A stretch of DNA of 64,000 nucleotides from Candidatus Zixiibacteriota bacterium (GTDB lineage Bacteria > Zixibacteria > MSB-5A5 > DSPP01): assembly GCA_022614805.1 (NCBI GenBank), contig JAKEHY010000022.1, positions 23,864-87,863 on the forward strand, in the 5' to 3' direction. A program made the position numbers and the translations under genes. The notes beneath the pieces were generated by a model. That model did not search any database and was not told the DNA's origin. It was given only the letters and a program-made list of their open reading frames with translations. Positions 51,778-58,568 of this stretch are shown here, piece after piece; positions within the stretch are counted from its first letter, which is position 1; the number at the start of each line of letters is the position of its first letter.

Positions 51778-53502
51778 TTACTTCAAAAACCCGTCGTAAT
51801 TTTCCAAAGTCAGCCGCAGTTCCGCGGGCTGGGTGTCCAGCGTTTTGGCGATGAGGGCGTGGCTTTTCAAAACCGCCTCCCGCTTGTCCTTCAATTTTTT
51901 GTCGTTCTGTAAAATGGTGTTCAGGCTGTAGCACCCCGCCGCCTGGTGCATCACCCGGAAAAGCTCGAACTCCTGATAGAGCGTGTCCGGTTTCCCGTCC
52001 GTGGCGGTATACAAATCGTAATACGAGCCGCCCAGCTTCCCGCCGTTTTGCAGTTCGATGCGGTCGATGAAAGCTTTTTCTTCGGAATCATCCACGGCCC
52101 GGTAGGCGTTGTAGGCAATCTCTCTTTTTTTGTCCGGCGTTTCGCCGATTAACAGCTTGGCCATAAAAAGCGAAAGCGGCAGGGATAAGAGAACGTCACT
52201 GGAGTTGAAATCCCGCTTCAAAAGCATAATGTTCGCCAGCCGCACCGGCTCCATCGGGTTGGAAAAGACCCGGTCTTCGCCAAAGACTTTTTTGATGTCC
52301 AGCATCGCCCGGGCGTTGTCAAAGGCGTACAACCGGGCGACCAGTTGGGACAAACGCTCCGGCTCGATGGAGCGGAAATATTTTTTCAGCTCGCCCTCTT
52401 CCAGATTCTGCAGCCGATTGACAATGCCGGCCACCGTTTCCCTTTCCGCCTCCATAAAAGCCGGCATTACTTCGGGGCAGTTTTCCAGCTTCGATTGCAG
52501 AATCGGATAGGCGGTCTCGGCAAAGCTTTCCACCAGGTTGGAGCGCAGATAAAAAACTTTTTCGGAGGTGTAGGCGTGCGCCTCTATCGGTTGGGAAAAA
52601 TCGATGTTGGCCAGCTTCGCTTTGACCATTTCTCCCTTCAAATTCATTCCGGAAATTTCCGTATCCGTTTTGGAACGATTCTCCTCCAGCCAGCGGTACA
52701 CTTGGAAGCCGACGGCAACTTCTCTCCCGGAAACAGTGATTTTCATCGGGCAGATGAGATTTCCGTTCTTCAGCCGGTAGGCGTAGCGGACGTACACCCA
52801 GTCGTCGGAGTGGAACCGGGAACCCGGCGTCCCCATCAGCCCGTAGGAGGAGGTCGATTTCCCCGTCCCGGTCGGCGCAATGTAGAGAATTCCTTTTTTA
52901 TTCCGCTCCACACACGCCCCGTGAATGGAATGAATGCCGAACTCCTCCGCGAGTACGCGCCCGACCGCCCCCAAAACCCAACTTTTCAACTGGCCGTAGT
53001 AGGAGGTGTTGAAAAAAACGATGGTGTTCTGTTTTCGGCTGTAGTAGGCCGCTTCTTCTTCGTTTTCAACACCTCCGAAGGCATAAACCATTATTTTCGG
53101 CTCCGCCGGCGGCTTCTGCCCGGTCAGGTTTTCCCATTCGGAAACGGAATACCAGTTGTCCATCCAGTAATCGAAAAGATGTTGGGAGTTTGTGACCGCC
53201 CGTACCCGAATGCCGTGAATGATTACGTCATGCCGGAGGGGATTCTGCGGCTGGGATTGGCGGATGGCCCCCTCCACGGAAGCCAAAAGCTTTTCCAATT
53301 TCCCCGGCGTTTTGTCCACCACCTTGTCGTGGAGTTTGGTCCGCCCCTTGGTTCGGGTGACCGAGTTGGAAGCCCCTATCGGTGCTCCCGCCCATTCCAC
53401 CGCCGAAGCAAAAGGCGGCGGATTAAACGTGTATTTTACTTCCTCTTTAGGTTTGACCACCCCGCTTGCTTTCACGCCAATCTCTGCCTGCACGTCCGGC
53501 AT
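51778..53502 (-). CDS. Large P-loop protein of the HPr kinase/PEP carboxykinase type
   Basis: The 574-residue protein has an N-terminal region of unknown type (1-180) and a nucleotide-binding core: GIHSIHGACVERNKKG, then P-loop IAPTGTGKSTSSYGL (Lys215), followed by SRFHSDDWVYVRY. The gap between the P-loop and the paired aspartates matches HPr kinase and ATP-PEP carboxykinase. HPrK-like kinases phosphorylate HPr or other substrates, but this chain is far longer than HPrK and lacks clear PEPCK substrate motifs. The helical C-terminal half is unassigned. GGAGG 5 bases before ATG 53502 favours that start over 53514. Confidence 0.6.
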   Translation of the reverse strand: MPDVQAEIGVKASGVVKPKEEVKYTFNPPPFASAVEWAGAPIGASNSVTRTKGRTKLHDKVVDKTPGKLEKLLASVEGAIRQSQPQNPLRHDVIIHGIRVRAVTNSQHLFDYWMDNWYSVSEWENLTGQKPPAEPKIMVYAFGGVENEEEAAYYSRKQNTIVFFNTSYYGQLKSWVLGAVGRVLAEEFGIHSIHGACVERNKKGILYIAPTGTGKSTSSYGLMGTPGSRFHSDDWVYVRYAYRLKNGNLICPMKITVSGREVAVGFQVYRWLEENRSKTDTEISGMNLKGEMVKAKLANIDFSQPIEAHAYTSEKVFYLRSNLVESFAETAYPILQSKLENCPEVMPAFMEAERETVAGIVNRLQNLEEGELKKYFRSIEPERLSQLVARLYAFDNARAMLDIKKVFGEDRVFSNPMEPVRLANIMLLKRDFNSSDVLLSLPLSLFMAKLLIGETPDKKREIAYNAYRAVDDSEEKAFIDRIELQNGGKLGGSYYDLYTATDGKPDTLYQEFELFRVMHQAAGCYSLNTILQNDKKLKDKREAVLKSHALIAKTLDTQPAELRLTLENYDGFLK

Positions 53503-53598
53503 TTTCTCCTCCATATTCGCATTTCAAAACGACAAAAACGAAAATTACCCAATCGGTGCCAAATCCGCAAGCCCGCCAATTGCCTTTAAAATGTCTTT

Positions 53599-53626
53599 GT
53601 AGGGGTTTGATTAATCAAACCCCTAC
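53599..53626. repeat. GTAGGGG-family palindrome identical to the one inside trmH
   Basis: GTAGGGGTTTGATT followed by its reverse complement; all 28 bases equal 6986-7013, about 46.6 kb away. Confidence 0.95.
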
Positions 53627-53630
53627 TAAA

Positions 53631-54464
53631 TTAATAATTAAAAACCTGGTCCAGCTTCCCCTGTTTCCGGGCGATGTATTCAATCCCGCGGTTGATAAGA
53701 ACCGAAAGAACAATCGAGAGAAGGGTGGTCATTGCCAAAATCAAAAGCAGTTTTTCATCCGACCAGGAAGCAAAAATTTTTGAAACCGGCTCCGCCATCA
53801 TCCCTCTTCTTAACGCTTCTAACCAATAAGTGATGGGAAAAGCGAGTGCTGCCGGCTCCATCCAGTCCGGCAGAACCTCGATGGGAAAAACCGCCCCGGA
53901 AACGAGGTAGAAAACCCCCGCCGTCCCCTCGGTCATAAAAAATCCGTGCCGCGCCGTCAACAACGTCAACGAAGCGAGGGCGATTCCCAAAGCAATCGTG
54001 GCGATGATGCCCAAAGGAAAACTCAAAATCATAAGCGGCCAATGCCCGAAGACAAGCTTGAGGTCGAAAATCCACACCCCCATAACCACCGTGACGATTA
54101 CCGCAAGTGTGGTGATGACGAGCTTGGGGATGCACCGTCCCAGCATATAAAAGTAGGTGACAATGGGGGCGAGATAGATGTACTTCAACATCTCGTACCG
54201 CTCCCTGTCCTCGTGGATGACAATGCCCACCCCCGCCAAAACGTTGGCCGTGTACATAAAGAAAGCGTTACCCAAATAGATGTAAGCGAACAATGCCGTC
54301 GAGATTTGCCCGCCCGCGACCACTTTGTACATCAGAACGAGAATCAAAGTGGAAAAAATCGGCCGAGTGATGGCGTAGGCGATGAAGGTGAACGGCTCCG
54401 CCCAGTTCGCCTCAATCTGCCAGCCCAGCCATCCGGCCGTCTTTATAGTCCGCCAAAGACCCAT
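53631..54464 (-). CDS. ABC-2 type transporter permease (second)
   Basis: The 277-residue protein has six membrane helices in the ABC-2 pattern: a cytoplasmic N-terminal helix (WRTIKTAGWLGWQIEANWAE), membrane segments from about 27, and the conserved YLVSGAVFPIEVLPDWMEPA loop between helices 5 and 6. ABC-2 permeases export drugs, lipids or polysaccharide. GAGGGG precedes the ATG. It probably pairs with the permease gene upstream as a heterodimer driven by the ATPase at 55874; a composite repeat separates the two permease genes. The substrate is unknown. Confidence 0.85.
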   Translation of the reverse strand: MGLWRTIKTAGWLGWQIEANWAEPFTFIAYAITRPIFSTLILVLMYKVVAGGQISTALFAYIYLGNAFFMYTANVLAGVGIVIHEDRERYEMLKYIYLAPIVTYFYMLGRCIPKLVITTLAVIVTVVMGVWIFDLKLVFGHWPLMILSFPLGIIATIALGIALASLTLLTARHGFFMTEGTAGVFYLVSGAVFPIEVLPDWMEPAALAFPITYWLEALRRGMMAEPVSKIFASWSDEKLLLILAMTTLLSIVLSVLINRGIEYIARKQGKLDQVFNY

Positions 54465-54489
54465 ATTATTTATTCCCCTCTGTTTTTCC

Positions 54490-54552
54490 GTAGGGGCGAA
54501 CGGCGTTCGCCCTCTCCCCTCTCCACTCGGTGGAGAGGGGTCGGGGGTGAGG
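54490..54552. repeat. Composite repeat: GTAGGGG palindrome plus CCCCTCTCCAC hairpin
   Basis: GTAGGGGCGAAC-ggc-GTTCGCCC (54490-54512) is followed by CCCCTCTCCA-ctcgg-TGGAGAGGGG and a GGGGGTGAGGT tail. Confidence 0.9.
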
Positions 54553-54554
54553 TG

Positions 54555-55373
54555 TCACTGCCACCGCAACGTCAACCGCCCCTCTTTTTTCCCCAAATTT
54601 TCCATCTTCAAAAGGGCTTTGTTCGCCAGCCATAGAAATACAACCGAAAGAACTGCCAGAATCAGAATCTCCCACCCAATCGGCAAGAAGGCGTGCGTCC
54701 GTCCGGCTTCAAAAAACAACTGCCGCATCGCGTCGATGCCCAAGGTCAAGGGAATGAGCGAGGCGATGGTGCCGAGGGTGAATCCGAACGATTTTATCGG
54801 AAAATAAAAACCCGAAAAAACGTAAATGGGTTCCTGCAGCAAAGTCGAAATCTGCCAGGCGTCCCGCCCGAACATCAAAAAAACGGAGGAGGCCAGCATC
54901 CCCAGCCCGTAGAGCGCAACCATACAGAGCAAAAAGACCAAAACCAAAAGCGGCCAGGAAGAGGGCACCATCGTCACGTCAAAAAGCCAGATGCCGCCAA
55001 GGAGAATTACCACCGCCCGCGTAGTGGACATGAAAAGCCCGCCGAGCGCCATCCCTAACAAAATCGACATCCGCGAAATCGGCGCGATCAGATACAGCTC
55101 CAAATTTCCGGTTTCCTTTTCCCAGTAAAACTGCGAGGCCATCGACCAGAGCACGTTCAGCCAGTAGGCGGTCATAATCCCGCCCAAGATGACGAACCCG
55201 GTGAACTCCTTCGGTGCGCCGAGCGCCCGATAGACAAAAACGTAGGTCGCCACCGCCAGAAGCGGCATCATGATTTCAAAAAGTATCCACGACGGCTCCC
55301 GCTGCGCGCCGACGACGCGCACGTACGCCCTCCCCCAAATCGCCCGCAGGTTGGTTTTAAGCTCCGTCTTCAT
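54555..55373 (-). CDS. ABC-2 type transporter permease (first)
   Basis: The 272-residue protein has six membrane helices. RAYVRVVGAQREPSWILFEI is the cytoplasmic N-terminal helix, and QFYWEKETGNLELYLIAPIS is the coupling segment that contacts the ATPase. YVFSGFYFPIKSFG before the last helix matches the ABC-2 loop. It is similar in design to the permease downstream, so a heterodimer is likely. The gene is separated from its ATPase by 500 bases of repeats and a relic of another ATPase gene. Confidence 0.85.
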   Translation of the reverse strand: MKTELKTNLRAIWGRAYVRVVGAQREPSWILFEIMMPLLAVATYVFVYRALGAPKEFTGFVILGGIMTAYWLNVLWSMASQFYWEKETGNLELYLIAPISRMSILLGMALGGLFMSTTRAVVILLGGIWLFDVTMVPSSWPLLVLVFLLCMVALYGLGMLASSVFLMFGRDAWQISTLLQEPIYVFSGFYFPIKSFGFTLGTIASLIPLTLGIDAMRQLFFEAGRTHAFLPIGWEILILAVLSVVFLWLANKALLKMENLGKKEGRLTLRWQ

Positions 55374-55392
55374 CTAATTTTTCTCTGTCTTT

Positions 55393-55432
55393 GTAGGGGC
55401 AGGTCTTGCTTGCCCCGAGCGCAGTCGAGGGG
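55393..55432. repeat. GTAGGGG palindrome merged with CCCGAGCG.AGTCGAGGG element
   Basis: GTAGGGGCAGG...CTTGCCCC runs directly into CCCCGAGCGCAGTCGAGGGG, then GTGCCTGCCC, which can pair back with GGGGCAGG. Confidence 0.75.
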
Positions 55433-55460
55433 TGCCTGCCCGCTTTTATGTTTCGTTTTT

Positions 55461-55523
55461 GTAGGGGCGCATTGCATGCGCCCTTCCCCTTCCCGTATCG
55501 GGAAGGGGTCAGGGGTTAGGTCA
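55461..55523. repeat. Composite repeat: GTAGGGG palindrome plus CCCTTCCCG hairpin
   Basis: GTAGGGGCGCAT-tgc-ATGCGCCC is followed by TTCCCCTTCCCG-tat-CGGGAAGGGG and a CAGGGGTTAGGTCA tail. Confidence 0.9.
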
Positions 55524-55528
55524 TCTTT

Positions 55529-55632
55529 GTAGAGGCAGACCTCCGTGTCTGCCCTGTCTTTTCTGTCCCCCTTACCAAGGGGGACGAGGTCCGACTTGTC
55601 CCGAGCGAAGTCGAGGGAAGCACCGGAGGGGG
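55529..55632. repeat. GTAGAGG palindrome followed by CCCCCTT..AAGGGGG element with inserted CCCGAGCG repeat
   Basis: GTAGAGGCAGAC...GTCTGCCC (55529-55554), then CTGTCCCCCTTACC-AAGGGGGACGAGG (55560-55586), in which CGACTTGTCCCGAGCGAAGT...GAGGGAAG is nested before the CCGGAGGGGGT end. Confidence 0.85.
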
Positions 55633-55638
55633 TGTTTC

Positions 55639-55734
55639 GTAGGAGCACAACACTGTTGTGCCCTTCCTCCCTCTCTGTTTTACGAAGAGGGGGCCAGAGG
55701 GCTTGCCCCGAACGTAGTCGGGGGGTGAGGTCAT
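55639..55734. repeat. Composite repeat with nested CCCGAACGTAGTCGGGG element
   Basis: GTAGGAGCACAAC-act-GTTGTGC is followed by a CCTCCCTCTC...GAGGGGGCCAGAGGG hairpin; CTTGCCCCGAACGTAGTCGG interrupts it before GGGTGAGGTCAT. Confidence 0.8.
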
Positions 55735-55802
55735 CCCCCATTTTCCCCCAATCCCCTCCCCACCAGCGCTACAAAAACATCCTCCAGCGACGGCTCCCGT
55801 TC
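55731..55802 (-). pseudogene. Relic of the 3' end of a second ABC ATPase gene
   Basis: The minus strand encodes EREPSLEDVFVALVGRGLGE and then NGG-stop, nearly the same as the end of the intact ATPase at 55874 (REPSLEDVFVALVGRGLSEN, GT-stop). Most DNA differences are synonymous (GCG/GCA, CTG/CTT, GTG/GTC, GGG/GGA, AGG/CGA), so it derives from a diverged paralogue that was once under coding selection, not from a fresh duplication. The rest of that gene is missing and repeats adjoin both sides. Confidence 0.75.
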
Positions 55803-55809
55803 CATCTCC

Positions 55810-55860
55810 CCTGTCATTCCGAGCAAAGCGAGGAATCTGGGTGGCGGGGTGCAGGGTCAT
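55810..55860. repeat. ATTCCGAGC-AAAGCGAGGAAT element
   Basis: CTGTCATTCCGAGCAAAGCG and AGGAATCTGGGTGGCGGG form the common bacterial 'CHSEQSEES'-type dispersed repeat, inserted next to the ATPase relic. Confidence 0.7.
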
Positions 55861-55873
55861 CTTTTCCGCGACC

Positions 55874-56857
55874 TTAAGTTCCGTTCTCACTCAATCCTCG
55901 TCCGACAAGTGCTACAAAAACGTCCTCCAGCGACGGCTCCCGCTTGGAAAGCGAGCGAATCTTCGACCCCGAATGCTCCACTAACTTCGTCACCTTGGAA
56001 ATTCCCGCCTCATCCTTCAAAATGATTTTCAAAACCGTTTTCTCCTCGGCGTGCTTGTGCTCGAAGGCAAAGTTCACCACCTCCGGAATTTCGGAAAACT
56101 TTTCCAGATGGTCGGTCAATAAATCCACGTCCAATTGGTAGATGGCATCCTGCTGCAGTTTGCGCTTCAAGGCCGAAGGCGTGTCGCATTCCAGAACCTG
56201 GCCGCGGTCGATAATCGCCACTCGGTCGCAAAGCTCATCCGCCTCTGCCATATAGTGGGTAGTGAGTAAAAGCGTGCGGTCGGTTTTTTCCTTCATCCAT
56301 TCCTTGATGAAAGCCCGCACCTCCCGCGCAATCTGCACGTCCAGCCCCAAAGTCGGCTCGTCCAGAAACAAAATTTTCGGGTCGGGGACGAACCCCCGGA
56401 TGATGTTCATCTTCTGCCGCATCCCGGTGGAAAGCTTGCCGACTTTCGTCTTGGCGAATTCCCAAAGCCCGAATTTTTTCAGCATAAAGTCAATCCGCTC
56501 CAGCGCGAGCTTGGACGGCACGCCGTAGAATTGCGAAAACATCCACAAATTTTCCCGCACGTTTAGAATTCCGTAGCCGGAATGCTCCCCGCCGGAGACC
56601 ATATTGATGCGTTTGCGCACCTCTTCCGGGTGCGCGGCCACGTCCACGCCATCCACGAATGCCTTGCCGGAGGAGGGCAGAAGCAGGGTGGATAAAATTT
56701 TGATGAGCGTGGTCTTCCCCGCGCCGTTCGGGCCAAGAAGGCCGAAAAGCTCCCCCGGCCGGATTTCGATATCCACCCCGGCCAGAGCCACCGTTTCGGC
56801 CTCTTTTTTGGTGCGGAAGACCCGCTTTAAATTTTCAGTTTTAACCGCCAAGTTCAT
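55874..56857 (-). CDS. ABC transporter ATP-binding protein (ABC-2 exporter, drug/lipid type)
   Basis: The 327-residue ATPase has Walker A GLLGPNGAGKTTLIKIL (about 38-54), Q-loop region VSGGEHSGYGI, signature KLSTGMRQKMNIIRGF, Walker B KILFLDEPTLGLDVQIA and switch histidine LTTHYMAE. A C-terminal extension (about 225-327) like that of DrrA/NodI-type exporters ends with REPSLEDVFVALVGRG. It energises the two ABC-2 permeases encoded downstream. A promoter-like pair and a terminator-like hairpin lie in its 5' region (57115-56997), which hints at attenuation. Confidence 0.92.
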   Translation of the reverse strand: MNLAVKTENLKRVFRTKKEAETVALAGVDIEIRPGELFGLLGPNGAGKTTLIKILSTLLLPSSGKAFVDGVDVAAHPEEVRKRINMVSGGEHSGYGILNVRENLWMFSQFYGVPSKLALERIDFMLKKFGLWEFAKTKVGKLSTGMRQKMNIIRGFVPDPKILFLDEPTLGLDVQIAREVRAFIKEWMKEKTDRTLLLTTHYMAEADELCDRVAIIDRGQVLECDTPSALKRKLQQDAIYQLDVDLLTDHLEKFSEIPEVVNFAFEHKHAEEKTVLKIILKDEAGISKVTKLVEHSGSKIRSLSKREPSLEDVFVALVGRGLSENGT

Positions 56858-56940
56858 TTCCTTTATCCCGAGGGCTTCCCTAATTGGGGGAAACCGAGGG
56901 ACTAAACAGTTATGGGGGAGCTCCGCTCCCGAACCGCCCG

Positions 56941-56985
56941 CCTTCCCCCTTCCCGCTTCGGGAAGGGGGCCAGGGGGTTAGGTTC
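56941..56985. repeat. CCTTCCCCCTTCCCG hairpin repeat
   Basis: CCCCCTTCCCG-ctt-CGGGAAGGGGG followed by CCAGGGGGTTAGGT; same type as 55481 but without the GTAGGGG half. Confidence 0.85.
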
Positions 56986-56996
56986 ACCCATAAACA

Positions 56997-57031
56997 CAAA
57001 AAAAGCCGCATCCCCGACGTCGGGGCGCGGC
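56997..57031 (-). terminator. Terminator-like hairpin in the ABC operon leader
   Basis: On the minus strand GCCGC-g-CCCCGACGTCGGGG-a-TGCGGC is followed by seven T. It lies between the predicted promoter and the ATPase ATG. Confidence 0.75.
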
Positions 57032-57087
57032 CCAAAAAGTCGAGTTTCTCCGTCAGTTATTTTCCGTCAAAATTTTCATTCGAGGCA

Positions 57088-57115
57088 AAGATACACTTAA
57101 ACCCGCCACTGTCAA
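57088..57115 (-). promoter_or_regulatory. Predicted promoter upstream of the ABC ATPase
   Basis: Minus-strand TTGACA (57110-57115), 16-base spacer, TATCTT (57088-57093). Transcription would start near 57081, about 50 bases before the hairpin at 57031. Confidence 0.5.
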
Positions 57116-57196
57116 GCCAAACCTATGTCATCACGCCTCTCATTGATTACCTACCTGCTAAGACGTATATTCGCGACAAAATGAGAAAGATAGAAG

Positions 57197-57880
57197 ATGA
57201 GTTCTGATAACGAAAAAATTAAATGGACAGATAAGGCTTCCGTAGCTCTATCATTTTCTGCACTTCTTTCATCCATATGTGTGGCTTGGATCGCTTTAAA
57301 CCTCACTTGTAGCCAACAAAAATGGCAAGAAACAATCAGACGGAATGAAATCGCGCCAGACATTCAATTATCAGCGGAAACAGGACTTGACCAGAAAACA
57401 CTTGAGCGAGCAACTATAGTTTTTGAAAACATCGGACGAGGCACCGCCCAAAATATAATGGTCTGGATCAGATATTTAGATACTATCAGAATTGCGGTAA
57501 TTCAGGAGTTTATTCCACTAAACGGGGGGCCAGAGCAAAACTATATTAAACCAAATGAAAAATTGAAATTCTTTGTTGACTTAGTCAATATCTTGGGGGA
57601 AGAATATCCTAAGAAAACCCTGAATGAAAAAATAGAAATTGTACCCCGTTTAAGTTGGACTTTCTATTTTTCTTACTTCGATATTGACGGAAACGAAAAA
57701 CTGTTAGTTACAACGGTTAATCCCGCCGGAATTGGTGCAGGAATCATACTCCACACAGGCGCAGAAACACTCGACTCAATCTTTCTATCACTGCCTCCCT
57801 CACGGAAGCATATTTATGAAGAGAAAGACATCGATATAAGAGATGAATTTGGTTTGGTTAAAAAGGAACTAATTGAATAA
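57197..57880 (+). CDS. AT-rich hypothetical membrane-anchored protein
   Basis: The 227-residue protein has one membrane helix near the N-terminus (about 16-36, VALSFSALLSSICVAWIALN) and an extracytoplasmic or cytoplasmic beta-rich domain (about 55-200). I recognise no family. The gene is markedly AT-rich relative to its neighbours, uses codons such as ATA and AGA often, and is bordered by repeat clusters, all signs of an acquired gene. Similar single-helix proteins of unknown function are common in accessory islands. The ribosome site (AGATAGAAG) is weak. Confidence 0.6.
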   Translation: MSSDNEKIKWTDKASVALSFSALLSSICVAWIALNLTCSQQKWQETIRRNEIAPDIQLSAETGLDQKTLERATIVFENIGRGTAQNIMVWIRYLDTIRIAVIQEFIPLNGGPEQNYIKPNEKLKFFVDLVNILGEEYPKKTLNEKIEIVPRLSWTFYFSYFDIDGNEKLLVTTVNPAGIGAGIILHTGAETLDSIFLSLPPSRKHIYEEKDIDIRDEFGLVKKELIE

Positions 57881-57944
57881 TCAACTATTTTTGTTAAAGA
57901 ACTTAAATATTCCGCTTACTCCACCACCCCCGACAGCCTAAATC

Positions 57945-58003
57945 ACCCCCTCCGGCCTTTCAGGCCTCGTCCCCCTTGTCAAAGGGGACAAAAAAAACAA
58001 AAC
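57945..58003. repeat. Outer left inverted repeat around the DUF559 gene
   Basis: ACCCCCTCCGGCC...GGCCTCGTCCCCCTTGTC and AAAGGGGACA-A7-CAAAAC. Its reverse complement matches 58569-58674 apart from nested insertions. Confidence 0.75.
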
Positions 58004-58046
58004 GCTCTTCTGTCCCCTTGTGTTTAAGAGGGACGGCAGGGGGTAA
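58004..58046. repeat. CCCCTT..AAGAGGGA..AGGGGGT repeat, middle copy
   Basis: CTGTCCCCTTGTGTTTAAGA-GGGACGGCAGGGGGT; same family as the flanking inverted repeats and in the same orientation as 58049-58086. Confidence 0.7.
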
Positions 58047-58048
58047 CG

Positions 58049-58086
58049 ATTTTGTCCCCCTGTACTTAAGGGGGACTATAGGGGGT
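58049..58086. repeat. Inner left inverted repeat (38 bp) of the DUF559 unit
   Basis: ATTTTGTCCCCCTGT-ac-TTAAGGGGGACTATAGGGGG-T; matches the reverse complement of 58528-58565 at 36 of 38 positions. Confidence 0.9.
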
Positions 58087-58134
58087 TGTTCGCCCCTTGA
58101 TAAATGAGAGTTGCGGAAGATATATTTCGCACGA

Positions 58135-58548
58135 ATGACCAAAATCTACAACAAGTCCGCCGAGAAACAGAAACGAAGCCGGCTTCGAAATCAAATGTCG
58201 CCGGCAGAAGCCATTCTCTGGTCGAAGCTTTCGAAAAGGCAGGTTTTGGGATTTAAGTTCCGCCGTCAATACGGCGTCGGGTCGTATGTTTTGGATTTCT
58301 TCTGCCCGGACGCAAAATTGGCGATTGAGGTTGACGGCGACAGCCACTTTCAAGAAGATGCCGCCGAATACGATGGAAAAAGGCAGGCCGCCATTGAAAA
58401 ATTGGGAATCCATTTTTTGCGGTTCACCAATCAGGAAATTCGTAAAAATCTTTTTGACGTCCTGAAAACGATAACGGAGACGGTTGGAAAAACCGGAAAA
58501 CAGGCGGGGCGGAAAGCGAGGCAAAACACCCCCTATAGTCCCCCTTAA
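58135..58548 (+). CDS. DUF559 (Vsr/MutH-like PD-(D/E)XK) endonuclease-like protein inside inverted repeats
   Basis: The 137-residue protein is a DUF559 member, related to very-short-patch-repair endonucleases. Key blocks are QMSPAEAILWSKLSKRQVLG, FKFRRQYGVGSYVLDFFCPD (catalytic Asp), KLAIEVDGDSHFQ (E-x-D core) and LGIHFLRFTNQEIRKN. The last residues (TPYSPP-stop) are encoded by the inner right inverted repeat. The 480-bp core lies between near-identical 38-bp inverted repeats, nested in larger ones, like a mobile unit. The start could be ATG 58135 or TTG 58111. DNA cleavage specificity is unknown. Confidence 0.85.
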   Translation: MTKIYNKSAEKQKRSRLRNQMSPAEAILWSKLSKRQVLGFKFRRQYGVGSYVLDFFCPDAKLAIEVDGDSHFQEDAAEYDGKRQAAIEKLGIHFLRFTNQEIRKNLFDVLKTITETVGKTGKQAGRKARQNTPYSPP

Positions 58549-58565
58549 ACACAGGGGGACAAAAT
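58528..58565. repeat. Inner right inverted repeat (38 bp) of the DUF559 unit
   Basis: ACCCCCTATAGTCCCCCTTA and ACACAGGGGGACAAAAT; contains the TAA stop (58546-58548) of the DUF559 gene. Confidence 0.9.
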
Positions 58566-58568
58566 ATT

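Larger units (their letters stand above)
55374..55873. other. 500-bp repeat-filled gap inside the ABC operon
   Basis: No gene is supported here. The stretch is a run of dispersed repeats (55393-55734), a short relic of an ABC ATPase 3' end (55731-55802) and one ATTCCGAGC..AGCGAGGAAT element (55810-55860). Open frames in it are simply translations of the repeats. Confidence 0.85.
56858..57196. other. Divergent intergenic region upstream of the ABC ATPase
   Basis: The 339 bases hold one pyrimidine/purine hairpin repeat (56941-56985), a terminator-like hairpin (56997-57031) and a minus-strand promoter (57088-57115). I see no gene; the only frame after the promoter is an 8-codon one (ATG near 57079, MKILTENN). 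Confidence 0.6.

Noticed and set aside
52345-53589. 414-codon open frame antisense to the HPrK/PEPCK-like gene
   Set aside because: The sense gene has a P-loop and a Shine-Dalgarno; the antisense product is low-complexity basic sequence.
55370-55890. Two open frames of 123-124 codons in the ABC operon gap
   Set aside because: They are translations of the dispersed repeats (SLDFARDKSDL, LPSTSLGTSRTSS, IPRFARNDRG) and of the ATPase relic, not genes.
58066-58524. 152-codon frame antisense to the DUF559 gene
   Set aside because: The sense strand encodes clear DUF559 motifs; the antisense frame begins and ends in repeat sequence.
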